A DNA stretch of 54,167 bases from an uncultured Deferribacteraceae bacterium (lineage in GTDB: Bacteria > Chrysiogenota > Deferribacteres > Deferribacterales > Mucispirillaceae). The notes below the pieces were generated by a model. The model was not told the origin of the DNA. It did no database searches and saw nothing but the letters and a program-made list of their open reading frames with translations. Made by a program: the position numbers and the translations under genes. The stretch's first letter is position 1. Each line of letters begins with the position of its first letter. Positions 27,473 through 36,691 of this stretch are shown here, in pieces. Location: the NCBI GenBank assembly GCA_947041225.1, contig CAMRDM010000002.1, positions 1-54,167 on the forward strand, read 5' to 3'.

Positions 27473-29512
27473 ATGTTTATAAAGTTTTTACGTTTTTCAA
27501 CACCATTACTGGTGCTAATATTAATCGTCCCTATCTTCGCAGGTGCAAGCGATATGAGAACTATATCAAACGATGCTGTAGATACGATCGATCTAGGGCA
27601 ACAAAATAATCTAAAATCTAATAAAGATATGATTGACACATATCAACAGATAGATAACTTTTCAGGTGGCCGTGATAAGAACGCTATATCTTCTAAGCTA
27701 TCAGGATTGATCGGTGAAACAGAGTCTCACTCATTAGACGGTTCTACATCATTTGATGGACAAATAATATGTGAAGGCAAAACTGCACTTGGCACTATCA
27801 CATACACTAAAAATAGCAGTAATAAGCGTTTAACAATAAAATTAGATTTAGAAGAGTACGGAAGTAAATCGATATCTAATATCTCATCAATCTGTTCAGA
27901 TGGCGTTCTATCAAAATCAGGTAGTAACGCTTATGGGTACTCATTTATATTTAATACAACTGGCAAGCTTGATGTTACGTCGCGTTCAAATCTATCTAAC
28001 TGTGAAGGGATAGATATATATAGTAACTACTCTGCAACAGAAGATGATTACGATATGTTGACTGGTCAAGTTATTAAATTTTTATCAAGCAACACAAGTA
28101 TCGGAGCTATCGTATCAGAGAAAGAAACGATGAGTGAAAATATCGCAGTTGTTAAATTGATGTCACAGAACTCAACTCTTTGTGGAACAGATACAGTTAT
28201 TGGTGGAACTGGTTCAGATCTATACTCGTACACCCCACTTGATAAATTATATCAAACAAATATAGATGGATCACTCGCTATCCCTGATGGCTCATCTGCT
28301 ATTAGCGACTCATTAAGTAATGAAGGCAGTATCTATTATATGATGAATAAATCGCTTGATACAGAGTATGAAGATAATGTATCGATCGGTTCAGCAGATA
28401 ATAATATATGTGCGATTGAAAATAAAATACTAAGTTCAACAGGTGGATTTATAACCGATGGTGGATGTTCTTTTAATAAAAATATCTGTACACAAATTAT
28501 CGAAGATAAAGACGGATATAGTCTCTGTATAAGAGAGGCTATTATTACAGATACGACAGCTGGAGGCGATCTATTTAACGGTATCTGTGGTGAGTATAAT
28601 TTAGAGGTAACTAAACGAAAAGACTCTCCTAATTTTAAGTTTACTATAAATGGTAATGGAGGTATGGACTGTAGTTTCTCAAGTGGTTCAAAAGGTACTA
28701 TAGATAATATTAGTGAAAACTTAAACTACTATGCAACAAGTTGTACTGATGAAAAATTAGCACTAAACATTAAGCTAACTACAAAATTTAAAGCTAATAA
28801 CGAGTTATCATTAAATAGTAGAAACGATTGTGTAAGCAACGATAAAACGTGTCAGATGATATCTGAGAAAGTATGTAAATCAGATAAAAAAGATTGTATC
28901 CAAACAGTTGAAAATATGAAGAGAGTAAGAACTGCAATTATTGAAAATGATGTAATAGAGATTAACGGTAAAAAATACACTCTAAGTGCTAACGGTTCTA
29001 AGATATCAGTTGTTGATGAGTTGAGTGAGGTAAAAGAATTCAATATCGATAACGGTCTTGGTTATGCGTATATAGAAAGAGTTTACGCCTGCCCTAGTAA
29101 TGATAACGACGGCTTAAAAGATGAGAAAGATATTTTAGGAAATATATTAGGTAACTATGATGAATCGTATATTAACGGCAAATTAGTGCCTAAAGGTTGC
29201 ACTATACCTATCTGTCTTGTAAGCATGCAGACAGATGATAGAACAGTTGTTAATAATGAAACTGGAGAAACACGTATCGATGTAGGTAACTCAAGTTCAA
29301 TTATAAAGGAGGTTAGATCGTGCCAACCTATTCTTGATAGCGATAAGTTTGCGTGTCCGTATGATCCAGTTAAAAAGGAAAGTATTCTAGAACAATGTTC
29401 ATGCGATACAGAAATGCTTATGGATACAATCGGAGGCACTCTATCAGGTTTAGAAGTTATGAGACAGATTGCAGAAGGCAACCAAACCCAGTGCAATCAA
29501 ACAAAAGAATAA
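27473..29512 (+). CDS. traN: TraN, mating-pair stabilisation protein
   Basis: 679 aa with a signal peptide (ends IFAGASDM) and a Cys-rich body. The segment FTINGNGGMDCSFSSG resembles the central TraN domain, and CPSNDNDGLKDEKD and CQPILDSDKFACPYD resemble its C-terminal part. TraN sits in the outer membrane and binds recipient surface receptors. Shine-Dalgarno AAAGGAG. Confidence 0.85.
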   Translation: MFIKFLRFSTPLLVLILIVPIFAGASDMRTISNDAVDTIDLGQQNNLKSNKDMIDTYQQIDNFSGGRDKNAISSKLSGLIGETESHSLDGSTSFDGQIICEGKTALGTITYTKNSSNKRLTIKLDLEEYGSKSISNISSICSDGVLSKSGSNAYGYSFIFNTTGKLDVTSRSNLSNCEGIDIYSNYSATEDDYDMLTGQVIKFLSSNTSIGAIVSEKETMSENIAVVKLMSQNSTLCGTDTVIGGTGSDLYSYTPLDKLYQTNIDGSLAIPDGSSAISDSLSNEGSIYYMMNKSLDTEYEDNVSIGSADNNICAIENKILSSTGGFITDGGCSFNKNICTQIIEDKDGYSLCIREAIITDTTAGGDLFNGICGEYNLEVTKRKDSPNFKFTINGNGGMDCSFSSGSKGTIDNISENLNYYATSCTDEKLALNIKLTTKFKANNELSLNSRNDCVSNDKTCQMISEKVCKSDKKDCIQTVENMKRVRTAIIENDVIEINGKKYTLSANGSKISVVDELSEVKEFNIDNGLGYAYIERVYACPSNDNDGLKDEKDILGNILGNYDESYINGKLVPKGCTIPICLVSMQTDDRTVVNNETGETRIDVGNSSSIIKEVRSCQPILDSDKFACPYDPVKKESILEQCSCDTEMLMDTIGGTLSGLEVMRQIAEGNQTQCNQTKE

Positions 29513-29555
29513 CAGAAGTTTTATCCAATAAAAAATAGTATTAAGGAGAAAAGAA

Positions 29556-29840
29556 ATGATAAGAATTATTTTATGTTTAGTAACAGTAGCAGTAGTAATA
29601 ATGCCAGAGTTAGGTTATTCAGCATCAGCAGATGCAGCCGAGTTAGATGATGTATGGAATAAACTTAAAGTTGGAATAGCAGGTACATACGGTAAAATTG
29701 CATCGTTAGGGATAGTAATAGCATCAATATGGAATAGAGAGCGTATCGGAATGATGGGTATGGGTGGTGGCATTATTATCGGCGTTATGATCCCTACCGT
29801 ACCTGCAATTATCGACAAGCTCGGCACAGTAACATTTTAA
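29556..29840 (+). CDS. traA: TraA-like pilin
   Basis: 94 aa with a signal peptide (ends GYSASADA) and two hydrophobic helices in the mature part (GKIASLGIVIASIW and MGGGIIIGVMIPTVPAII), the topology of VirB2/TraA pilins. Shine-Dalgarno AAGGAG. Placed directly before traL, as in F. It would be processed and assembled into the conjugative pilus. Confidence 0.75.
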   Translation: MIRIILCLVTVAVVIMPELGYSASADAAELDDVWNKLKVGIAGTYGKIASLGIVIASIWNRERIGMMGMGGGIIIGVMIPTVPAIIDKLGTVTF

Positions 29841-29841
29841 T

Positions 29842-30141
29842 ATGAGTAACGCTAGATATATCCCTAAATATTTAGATGCACAACCTCAGTTCTTATGGTT
29901 TGAATTAGATGAAGCAATGATCTTGCTTATGGGACTTGTTACAGGAAGAATGTTAGATCAGATGATTGTATTTGTAGTTATATCATTTGCAGTTCAGAAA
30001 GTATACTCACGTCTAAAGAATGCAAAACAGACAGGGTTTGTGCAACACACATTATACGCACTAGGGCTTGTCAAATTTAAAAGTAATCTAGGGAAATTTA
30101 AAAAGATCCCTGATTACTATATAAAATTTTACGTTAAATAA
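29842..30141 (+). CDS. traL: TraL, pilus assembly protein (VirB3-like)
   Basis: 99 aa: IPKYLDAQPQFLWFELDEA at the N-terminus and a hydrophobic region (about 25-50) are typical of TraL, an inner-membrane protein of the pilus assembly complex. Starts 1 bp after the traA stop. Confidence 0.85.
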   Translation: MSNARYIPKYLDAQPQFLWFELDEAMILLMGLVTGRMLDQMIVFVVISFAVQKVYSRLKNAKQTGFVQHTLYALGLVKFKSNLGKFKKIPDYYIKFYVK

Positions 30142-30152
30142 TAGGATAAAAA

Positions 30153-30707
30153 ATGAAGACTAAATTTTTCAATGAATGGGATAAACTTAAAATGAGAGAC
30201 AATATCAACTTTTATATAATTGTGATATTAGCAGTTATACTTGTTGTTCAAACGATTGCTATAATTAATATCGTGCAGAATAGAACTGTTGTAATACTAC
30301 CTCCTCAAGTAGATCAAGAGTTTCAAATTGTAGGCAATACGTTATCTAAATCGTATCTTGAACAGGTATCGTTTTATATATCAGATCGGATAATGTCTCT
30401 CTCTCCTAGCAATGCAAAAGTGAGTTTAGAGAGTATCGCTCCGTTCTTATCAACAGATGTTGAACATTTAAAAGTTATTAAAAAAACGTTAGAGAAAGAA
30501 GCCGAACTAATCATATCTGAGAACTTGTTTCAATCGTTCTACCCTAACAAATTTCAGATAAATGAGAAAGATAAAATCATGACTGTTACAGGCGTACTTA
30601 GAAAATATATCGGAGATATGTTCGTGCAGTCTAAAGATCAAAAGATCGATTATCCGTATGAGATCAAATCAGGCAGATTAATTATTAAAGGAGTTAATAT
30701 AAGATGA
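30153..30707 (+). CDS. traE: TraE, inner-membrane T4SS protein (VirB8-like)
   Basis: 184 aa with one membrane helix (about 19-40) and the periplasmic TraE domain (IVGNTLSKSYLEQVSFYISDRIM, LFQSFYPNKFQI). Forms part of the inner-membrane complex. The stop overlaps the next ATG (ATGA). Confidence 0.87.
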   Translation: MKTKFFNEWDKLKMRDNINFYIIVILAVILVVQTIAIINIVQNRTVVILPPQVDQEFQIVGNTLSKSYLEQVSFYISDRIMSLSPSNAKVSLESIAPFLSTDVEHLKVIKKTLEKEAELIISENLFQSFYPNKFQINEKDKIMTVTGVLRKYIGDMFVQSKDQKIDYPYEIKSGRLIIKGVNIR

Positions 30708-31693
30708 AATTATTAACCGTATTCATATTACTAACTATCTCAACAACTGTTTATGCAGATTTTGTTCCACGCTTTGCAACAGCTAATATAAGAGAAGAGG
30801 CAAGTATAAATTCAACTATTATAGAAACAGTTCAAAGAGGAGCTGTACTTAAAGATTTAAAAAATGTACGTCAAGGATTGAACAGTAGATTTTGGCATTA
30901 TATTGAAACTCCTACTGGTTTAAAAGGTTACGTTGCATCAGATATTATAAATGATTTTGAGTTAAGAGATGTAGCGTTACCTATAAAAAAATCTATAACC
31001 AATATTGTGAAAAACAGTAATACAACTGTTGTTTCTGATAACACACTGCATAGAGTAAATATATCGTTGAAAAATCTTAATAGATTAAGTTGTGGATCAA
31101 AAATATCTGATCCTATTTACAGTAAAGATAAAGAGTTTGAAGTTGTGCGTGGAGGCGATAAAGATCTATTCTTAAAAATCTCTCCTATCAAAACAACTAC
31201 GGCAGATGGAGTAACTGAGATCAAATTTAATACATTTGAAAGAGAGTTGTTTGTTGAGTGTTTAGGTAAGATTTATAACTTCACTTTTATACCAGTTGAT
31301 AACCTACCAACTCAAACAATTATTATCGAATCAACTTTTCAAGAGATCGAAAAAGCACGCAACACTGAGCGTATATCTGATTATGAAGAGTTAATTTATA
31401 GTTTAGTAAAACACGCATATCTTGAACAAATACCTGTAGGTTATAAAATGAGTAAAGGTAATTTAGCTTATCAGTTTAAAGAGTTAGAAATTAAGTTGCG
31501 TTACGTCTATAAAGGGTACGATTATGTTGTTGAAGATTGGGAGATAAAATCTGTATCCCCTCAAGTTATAGATTTAGATGAGAGCAGTTTTATACCTTAT
31601 ATTAAATCAGCAAGAGCTGTAACATTTGTTGCACCACGATTATCTAAAAACGAGAAGACGAGAATGTTAGTTGTACGTCTCAACAGTAATTAA
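30704..31693 (+). CDS. traK: TraK with N-terminal SH3-like domain
   Basis: 329 aa, longer than classical TraK (about 240). After a signal peptide (ends TTVYADF) comes a bacterial SH3-like domain (about 20-85; TANIREEASINSTIIETVQRG ... WHYIETPTGLKGYVASDII). The TraK/secretin-like part starts near 120 (VNISLKNLNRLSCGSKISDPIYSKDKEFEV). TraK is the VirB9-like component of the outer-membrane core complex. The SH3 domain probably binds the cell wall. Position after traE supports the call. Confidence 0.78.
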   Translation: MKLLTVFILLTISTTVYADFVPRFATANIREEASINSTIIETVQRGAVLKDLKNVRQGLNSRFWHYIETPTGLKGYVASDIINDFELRDVALPIKKSITNIVKNSNTTVVSDNTLHRVNISLKNLNRLSCGSKISDPIYSKDKEFEVVRGGDKDLFLKISPIKTTTADGVTEIKFNTFERELFVECLGKIYNFTFIPVDNLPTQTIIIESTFQEIEKARNTERISDYEELIYSLVKHAYLEQIPVGYKMSKGNLAYQFKELEIKLRYVYKGYDYVVEDWEIKSVSPQVIDLDESSFIPYIKSARAVTFVAPRLSKNEKTRMLVVRLNSN

Positions 31694-31695
31694 TT

Positions 31696-32493
31696 ATGAA
31701 GATATTACTATATTTTTTACTACTAACATTACTATTAACTGGAGTTATAAATGCTGAAATTTTTAATAGAGATGAAACCATGAAGAAAGGTATTGAGCTA
31801 GGTGCAAACGATATAAATCTTTTAGGTAACGATAAGTTTAAGAAAGAGGCAAACGAACTATACGATATTATAACTAATACCGTTAAGCCTAGAGCTAACG
31901 AGATTTCAGAGACTATAAGCTTTGATAATTCAACTGGTGTTATTCATTTCAATCGTACCATACCTAAAAATGATAGTAAAAAATTAGCAAAAAATATGGG
32001 TAATATTTTAAGAGATGATGAGAGAATTTATATATTTATTTCATCATCAATACCAATTGAAGTTTTAAAAAGATACGCTACAGATATAGATCTATTAGGG
32101 ATAGGCAGAAACACAGTTTTCATATTAAGAGGTTGTATCGATACAGGTAAAGGCGTTGGTGGTTGTGGAGATTTTAAAGCTACAGTAAACTTTTTTAAAT
32201 CATTTGCAGAAGATAAAAAGGATAGTATCTATAATGTTCAAATTTGGATAGACCCTACACTATTTAAAAAATACAGTATCACATCAGCACCTACATTTGT
32301 TTATGCAGAGGGTATAACTTTATCAGGCGATATAGGATCAGAGGGATCAGATCAGCGATTAATCTCAACACCTAAATATAGTAAAAGTTTAGGCGATTGG
32401 AGTTTTGATTATCATCTAAGAGAGCTACAACGCAGTTCAAACTCTAATACACTTAAAAATATTTTAGAGGGTTATATTGATGATAAAAATTAA
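31696..32493 (+). CDS. trbC: TrbC-type pilus assembly protein (F family)
   Basis: 265 aa with a signal peptide (ends GVINAEI) and the F-type TrbC domain: IYIFISSSIPIEVLKRYATD, FILRGCID, VQIWIDPTLFKKYSITSAPTFVY, a thioredoxin-like fold without the CXXC pair. It works with TraW in pilus assembly. Starts 2 bp after traK; its end overlaps the next gene. Confidence 0.85.
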   Translation: MKILLYFLLLTLLLTGVINAEIFNRDETMKKGIELGANDINLLGNDKFKKEANELYDIITNTVKPRANEISETISFDNSTGVIHFNRTIPKNDSKKLAKNMGNILRDDERIYIFISSSIPIEVLKRYATDIDLLGIGRNTVFILRGCIDTGKGVGGCGDFKATVNFFKSFAEDKKDSIYNVQIWIDPTLFKKYSITSAPTFVYAEGITLSGDIGSEGSDQRLISTPKYSKSLGDWSFDYHLRELQRSSNSNTLKNILEGYIDDKN

Positions 32494-32770
32494 ACACATA
32501 TTAAATAATATTAGTAAGAGAATAACTTTTCATAAACCTAAAATTATATCTATGAATAGATTTTATTTATCACTTTTTATATTCACTATAATTTTGTTTA
32601 TAATTCAAATAACCTTTTTCCCAAGCAGTAATATTGTTATGTTTTCAAAACTGTACGGATTTATATTTTTCATAATTCCTATGATTATGTTTATATATTA
32701 TTTTATTAGATTTATTCAGAATTTTAAATCACGAAAAAAACAGAGTAATGGAAATAATTATGACAAATAA
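32480..32770 (+). CDS. Small two-helix membrane protein
   Basis: 96 aa from the ATG at 32480; the track start is a TTG. Basic N-terminus, then two membrane helices (about residues 28-48 and 57-78) and a basic tail. Overlaps trbC and traG, so it is translated within the tra operon. I do not recognise it; an inner-membrane accessory or entry-exclusion-type protein is possible. Confidence 0.6.
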   Translation: MIKIKHILNNISKRITFHKPKIISMNRFYLSLFIFTIILFIIQITFFPSSNIVMFSKLYGFIFFIIPMIMFIYYFIRFIQNFKSRKKQSNGNNYDK

Positions 32771-35171
32771 ATTTCTATCAAAAAGTATATTAGCAGCAGC
32801 GATGATTTTACTTCCAACGATCGTATCGGCTGCACCTGCTTATGAAGTTCATGCGTGGGGTTACGGCGATCTACTGTACAACGTCCTTCAAGCAACTAAA
32901 GTTCTTATAGGCTCAGGCAACTATCTAAAGATGGTTCAAATCGCATTAACGATCGGTATAATGATAACTGTATTGTCGTTAATGAATGCGAAAGATTTCT
33001 CAATTTTTATGGTTGGACAGAAAGTTGTTGTCGGCGTTTTACTATATACTTTTATCGTTGGTAGCAGTACTGATGTTGTTATAACCGATCATACAACTGG
33101 TAAAACTCGTGATATCAGAAGCGTACCATCAGTAATCGGATTTCCTCTATACCTCTTTTCAAATTTAGAAAGAGGAGCTAGCGAACTTTTTAGAACATCA
33201 CTCGCAATGACAGAGGGTTCACTCACAGCACTCGGATCAGTACCAGTAACTACAGGGTATGATTTATTATACACAGCAAGTAACTATCGTATTCAAGATC
33301 CGAAACTTAATCAAACTATAAATCAGTTTATACAGAACTGTGTTTACCCTGATGTTTTATCAGGATTTTTAGATCTATCAACATTAGGATCAGCAAATTT
33401 TTGGCAATCACTTTCAGGCAACACCCACCCTGCAAGAATATCAGGTATATACGATAGCACTTCTGATATAATAGATGGAAAACTTAATCCATGCCCAGCA
33501 GTGTATACATATATAGATAACACCTTAGCTACATATACTAATAAAGGTGGAACAGGATTTAAACGACTAGCAGCATCAATGGGATTTTTAACTGCTGATA
33601 CGGTATCAAGTACGTTAGGCACAATATCGAAACAATCATTCGGTTACGGTCAGAACGGTTCTATGTTTTTAAAGAATGCGATAGCTATGAATTCATTTAA
33701 TGATGCGTATGTGCAGACTGCATCACAGGTAGGTATAGATTCATCAGCGTTAGCGTACGGTATGGCAAAGGGTAGCGAAACGACTGCAACACAGATGACG
33801 TTATCAGGGATAATGGCAAAGAAATATATGCCTTTCACAAAAGGTTTTATGACGGTTATATTGATTGCACTTATACCGTTAATTTTACTGATCGCACTAG
33901 CTACAAATTCACTTCGTAAACCTGCAGGAATGATTATAGGTATTCTAACTGCGTTGTCGTTATGGTCGATAGGAGCTCAATTGTTAGACTTCTTTATTTT
34001 GATAAGAACTCGTGAGATGTTAGAGACTGTTGCAACATCTGGTGGAGAGTATTCACTAACAACAAAACCGATAATTGATTCATCAATACTTGATTCAATA
34101 AATATGGCTATGAGTATGTATTGGATGATCCCTACCCTATCATTTGCAGTAGCCTCAATGAACGGTTATGCAGCGTCACAAATGATGAGTGGAGCAGGAG
34201 CAGCAGCGAACAGTGCAGTAGGTGGAGCAGCTGGCGAAATCGCCTCAGGATCAAGATCCATGGGTGTTGTTCGTGAAAATATGATGAGTGCTAATAAGTA
34301 TGATGGAGCATCAAGCTTTAACTCAGGACAAAGCAGTCAAATGACTAACTCCAATATGATTAATGCTAAAAATGATAAAAACCTTAGTGCAAACTCAAGT
34401 AGCAGTCAAGTAGATAGTTATATGAACAGGAGTATATCTAATACTAAAGATGAAGATCATTCAGGTAGCACAACTACAAGAGGAGATAATGCTGTTCACG
34501 ATAATAGCACTGTACATAAATCAGGCGAAAGTACATCAATAAATAATAGCTTTAAAGATGATAGCAGTCATGTTGTTGATAAAGATAATATCTATACTGC
34601 TCGTACAGTAAATAATACGAGCAAAACAAAAGATAGCTCAACAAATATTAATGACGAAACAAATATCAAAGAAGGGTTAAATCTGTCAGGATCAGTTCAA
34701 ACAGGTAGCACAGGAGACTCTATAGCACTTAAAGAATTAGCAAGTACAATGAACAATGAGGAAGCTAAAAACTTTCCAGCATCATTAAGAGGTAGTACAT
34801 CATATTCTCCTCAAACAGTAGCCATGCAAGAACAAACAGCAGCGAGTTTAGCTAGTCAAATGGCTCAATATTCAACACAAACTGAAGCTCAAAACTGGGG
34901 AACAACTGGTGGTGTGAATACAGGACCAATACCTTTCTTAAATGCTGGTATAAGTAAATCTGATCAAACCATTGAAACACAAAATCTTTATCAACAAGAG
35001 CTTGCAGATATTATGAAGGAATCCAACTCTACAAACATAGAGCAAAATGTACAGAACTACCTAAATGAAAAGTTAGGTGATGATAACAATTTAAAAGTTC
35101 TTGATCTTAAAACAGAAAAGGTTGAAATAGATCCTACTAAAGAGGACAAAGTGACAAGAACTGATTTTTAG
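32760..35171 (+). CDS. traG: TraG, mating-pair stabilisation protein
   Basis: 803 aa from the ATG at 32760 (MTNKFLSKS). Signal sequence, then the TraG N-terminal membrane domain (YEVHAWGYGDLLYNVLQAT, several helices up to about residue 480), followed by a long Ser/Asn/Thr-rich hydrophilic C-terminal region. TraG spans the inner membrane and stabilises mating pairs. Its stop ends the operon; no clear terminator hairpin follows. Confidence 0.88.
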   Translation: MTNKFLSKSILAAAMILLPTIVSAAPAYEVHAWGYGDLLYNVLQATKVLIGSGNYLKMVQIALTIGIMITVLSLMNAKDFSIFMVGQKVVVGVLLYTFIVGSSTDVVITDHTTGKTRDIRSVPSVIGFPLYLFSNLERGASELFRTSLAMTEGSLTALGSVPVTTGYDLLYTASNYRIQDPKLNQTINQFIQNCVYPDVLSGFLDLSTLGSANFWQSLSGNTHPARISGIYDSTSDIIDGKLNPCPAVYTYIDNTLATYTNKGGTGFKRLAASMGFLTADTVSSTLGTISKQSFGYGQNGSMFLKNAIAMNSFNDAYVQTASQVGIDSSALAYGMAKGSETTATQMTLSGIMAKKYMPFTKGFMTVILIALIPLILLIALATNSLRKPAGMIIGILTALSLWSIGAQLLDFFILIRTREMLETVATSGGEYSLTTKPIIDSSILDSINMAMSMYWMIPTLSFAVASMNGYAASQMMSGAGAAANSAVGGAAGEIASGSRSMGVVRENMMSANKYDGASSFNSGQSSQMTNSNMINAKNDKNLSANSSSSQVDSYMNRSISNTKDEDHSGSTTTRGDNAVHDNSTVHKSGESTSINNSFKDDSSHVVDKDNIYTARTVNNTSKTKDSSTNINDETNIKEGLNLSGSVQTGSTGDSIALKELASTMNNEEAKNFPASLRGSTSYSPQTVAMQEQTAASLASQMAQYSTQTEAQNWGTTGGVNTGPIPFLNAGISKSDQTIETQNLYQQELADIMKESNSTNIEQNVQNYLNEKLGDDNNLKVLDLKTEKVEIDPTKEDKVTRTDF

Positions 35172-35279
35172 CACCTAAAACAGTTTTAAATATATTTTTA
35201 GAATCTATGACAATAAATAAATGTATCAACACATTAATTTACTGAATTATTATATTCTAGACTTAATAATTATATTTAG

Positions 35280-35285
35280 TATAAT
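35280..35285 (+). promoter_or_regulatory. Putative -10 element upstream of the Sel1/endA pair
   Basis: A perfect TATAAT at 35280-35285, 30 bp before the Sel1 start, preceded by an AT-rich stretch without a strong -35. It suggests that the Sel1-endonuclease pair has its own promoter, separate from the tra operon. Confidence 0.45.
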
Positions 35286-35315
35286 AAATGCTAATACATA
35301 AAGGGGATATCTACT

Positions 35316-35966
35316 ATGAAAAAAATGTTTATAATATTCACATTGCTCACTACTTTAGTGATAAGTGCAAATACTCAAGTTCAAGCTAAAACTTCAAAAG
35401 AGCTAGATGATAAAATAAATACACTAACTAAATCTTGCAATGGTGGAGATATGGCGAACTGTTTAAATCTTGCAGTAATTTATGCTAGTGGTGAAGGTGT
35501 TAAGCAAGACTACAATAAAGTAGCTGAGCTGTTGACAAAAGCATGTGACGGAAAAAATATCGATGCTTGTTTAAGTCTTGGTTATATGTATATGGAAGGA
35601 ATTGGAATTAAGTTAAATGACAAAAAAGCTGTAGAGCTTTTTACAAGAACTTGTGATAATGAAAATTTAGGTGGTTGTACTAATCTTGGAATTATGTACG
35701 AGAAGGGAAAAGGAGTTGAACAAGATTATAAAAAGGCTATAGAGCTATACAGTAATGCTTGTGAGGGTGGAGATTTAATGGGTTGTAATAATCTTGGTAA
35801 TAGTTATTATAATGGACTAGGAGTCTTGCTAAATTATGACAATGCACTAAGCTTATTTAAAAAAGCTTGTGAGGGTGGAAGTAATCTTGGATGTAGTAAC
35901 TTTAAAAAAACATATAAAGAAGTCTGTTTAAATAATCCAAAAAAATACTGTTCTAAATACCAATAA
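35316..35966 (+). CDS. Sel1-repeat secreted protein linked to the conjugation region
   Basis: 216 aa: signal peptide (ends TQVQAKT), four Cys-paired Sel1 repeats plus a cap, and a tail VCLNNPKKYCSKYQ like that of the Sel1 gene at 5135-6214. Shine-Dalgarno AAAGGGGA. It is the only Sel1 gene outside the 0-12 kb cluster and is followed 2 bp later by a secreted endonuclease, so the two are probably co-expressed. Function unknown; a binding or immunity partner of the nuclease is possible. Confidence 0.87.
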   Translation: MKKMFIIFTLLTTLVISANTQVQAKTSKELDDKINTLTKSCNGGDMANCLNLAVIYASGEGVKQDYNKVAELLTKACDGKNIDACLSLGYMYMEGIGIKLNDKKAVELFTRTCDNENLGGCTNLGIMYEKGKGVEQDYKKAIELYSNACEGGDLMGCNNLGNSYYNGLGVLLNYDNALSLFKKACEGGSNLGCSNFKKTYKEVCLNNPKKYCSKYQ

Positions 35967-35968
35967 AT

Positions 35969-36691
35969 ATGTTTACTAGACTGCAATTAATTTCAACTAT
36001 TCTCTTAACTTTTACGAACGTTTCATTTGCAGACGTTCCTAAAAGTTTTTATGAAAGCAAAAAGTTAATGCAGTCTGTTTATTTCGATAATCAAAAATCT
36101 TTCTACTGTGAATGTGATTATAACTATACCTTTATCAAAGACAAGAAAAAAACTGTCGTAAACCCATCTACATGTGGTTACACTCCACGCAAAAATATTA
36201 ATAGAGGTAAATATATAGAATGGGAGCATGTCGTCCCTGCATCTATCATCGGCAGAAATCTATCTTGTTGGAAAGATAATATCTGTATCAACTCTAAAGG
36301 TAAAAAATATAAAGGTAGAAAATGTTGTCAGAAAATTGATAACTATTTTAAAATAGCTGAAGCTGATATGCACAACTTAGTCCCTGCTGTTGGCGAACTA
36401 AACGGCGATAGAAGTAACTACTCATTCGGTATCGTCAAAAATAAAATCAAGCGATACGGTTCATGTGAGTTCTATATCGAAAACAAAATCGTTGAACCAA
36501 GAGATGAAATAAAAGGCGATATCGCTCGTATATATTTCTATATGATAGATCGATACAAAATACAAATACCAACTAATGAAATAAACGTTTTACAATACTG
36601 GAACAAACTCGATCAAGTATCTATGTTCGAAAGAGTTCGCAATCAGAGAATTAGAAATATTCAAGGCAATAGCAACCGATTTATAAAATAA
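35969..36691 (+). CDS. Secreted endonuclease I (EndA/NucM family)
   Basis: 240 aa with a signal peptide (ends VSFADVP). Family motifs are complete: IEWEHVVPASIIG with the catalytic His, and ADMHNLVPAVGELNGDRSNY with the metal-binding Asn. Eight or more Cys suggest disulfides. EndA/NucM enzymes degrade DNA in the periplasm or medium. On conjugative elements such nucleases can block competing DNA uptake; here that is inference from position. Confidence 0.92.
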   Translation: MFTRLQLISTILLTFTNVSFADVPKSFYESKKLMQSVYFDNQKSFYCECDYNYTFIKDKKKTVVNPSTCGYTPRKNINRGKYIEWEHVVPASIIGRNLSCWKDNICINSKGKKYKGRKCCQKIDNYFKIAEADMHNLVPAVGELNGDRSNYSFGIVKNKIKRYGSCEFYIENKIVEPRDEIKGDIARIYFYMIDRYKIQIPTNEINVLQYWNKLDQVSMFERVRNQRIRNIQGNSNRFIK

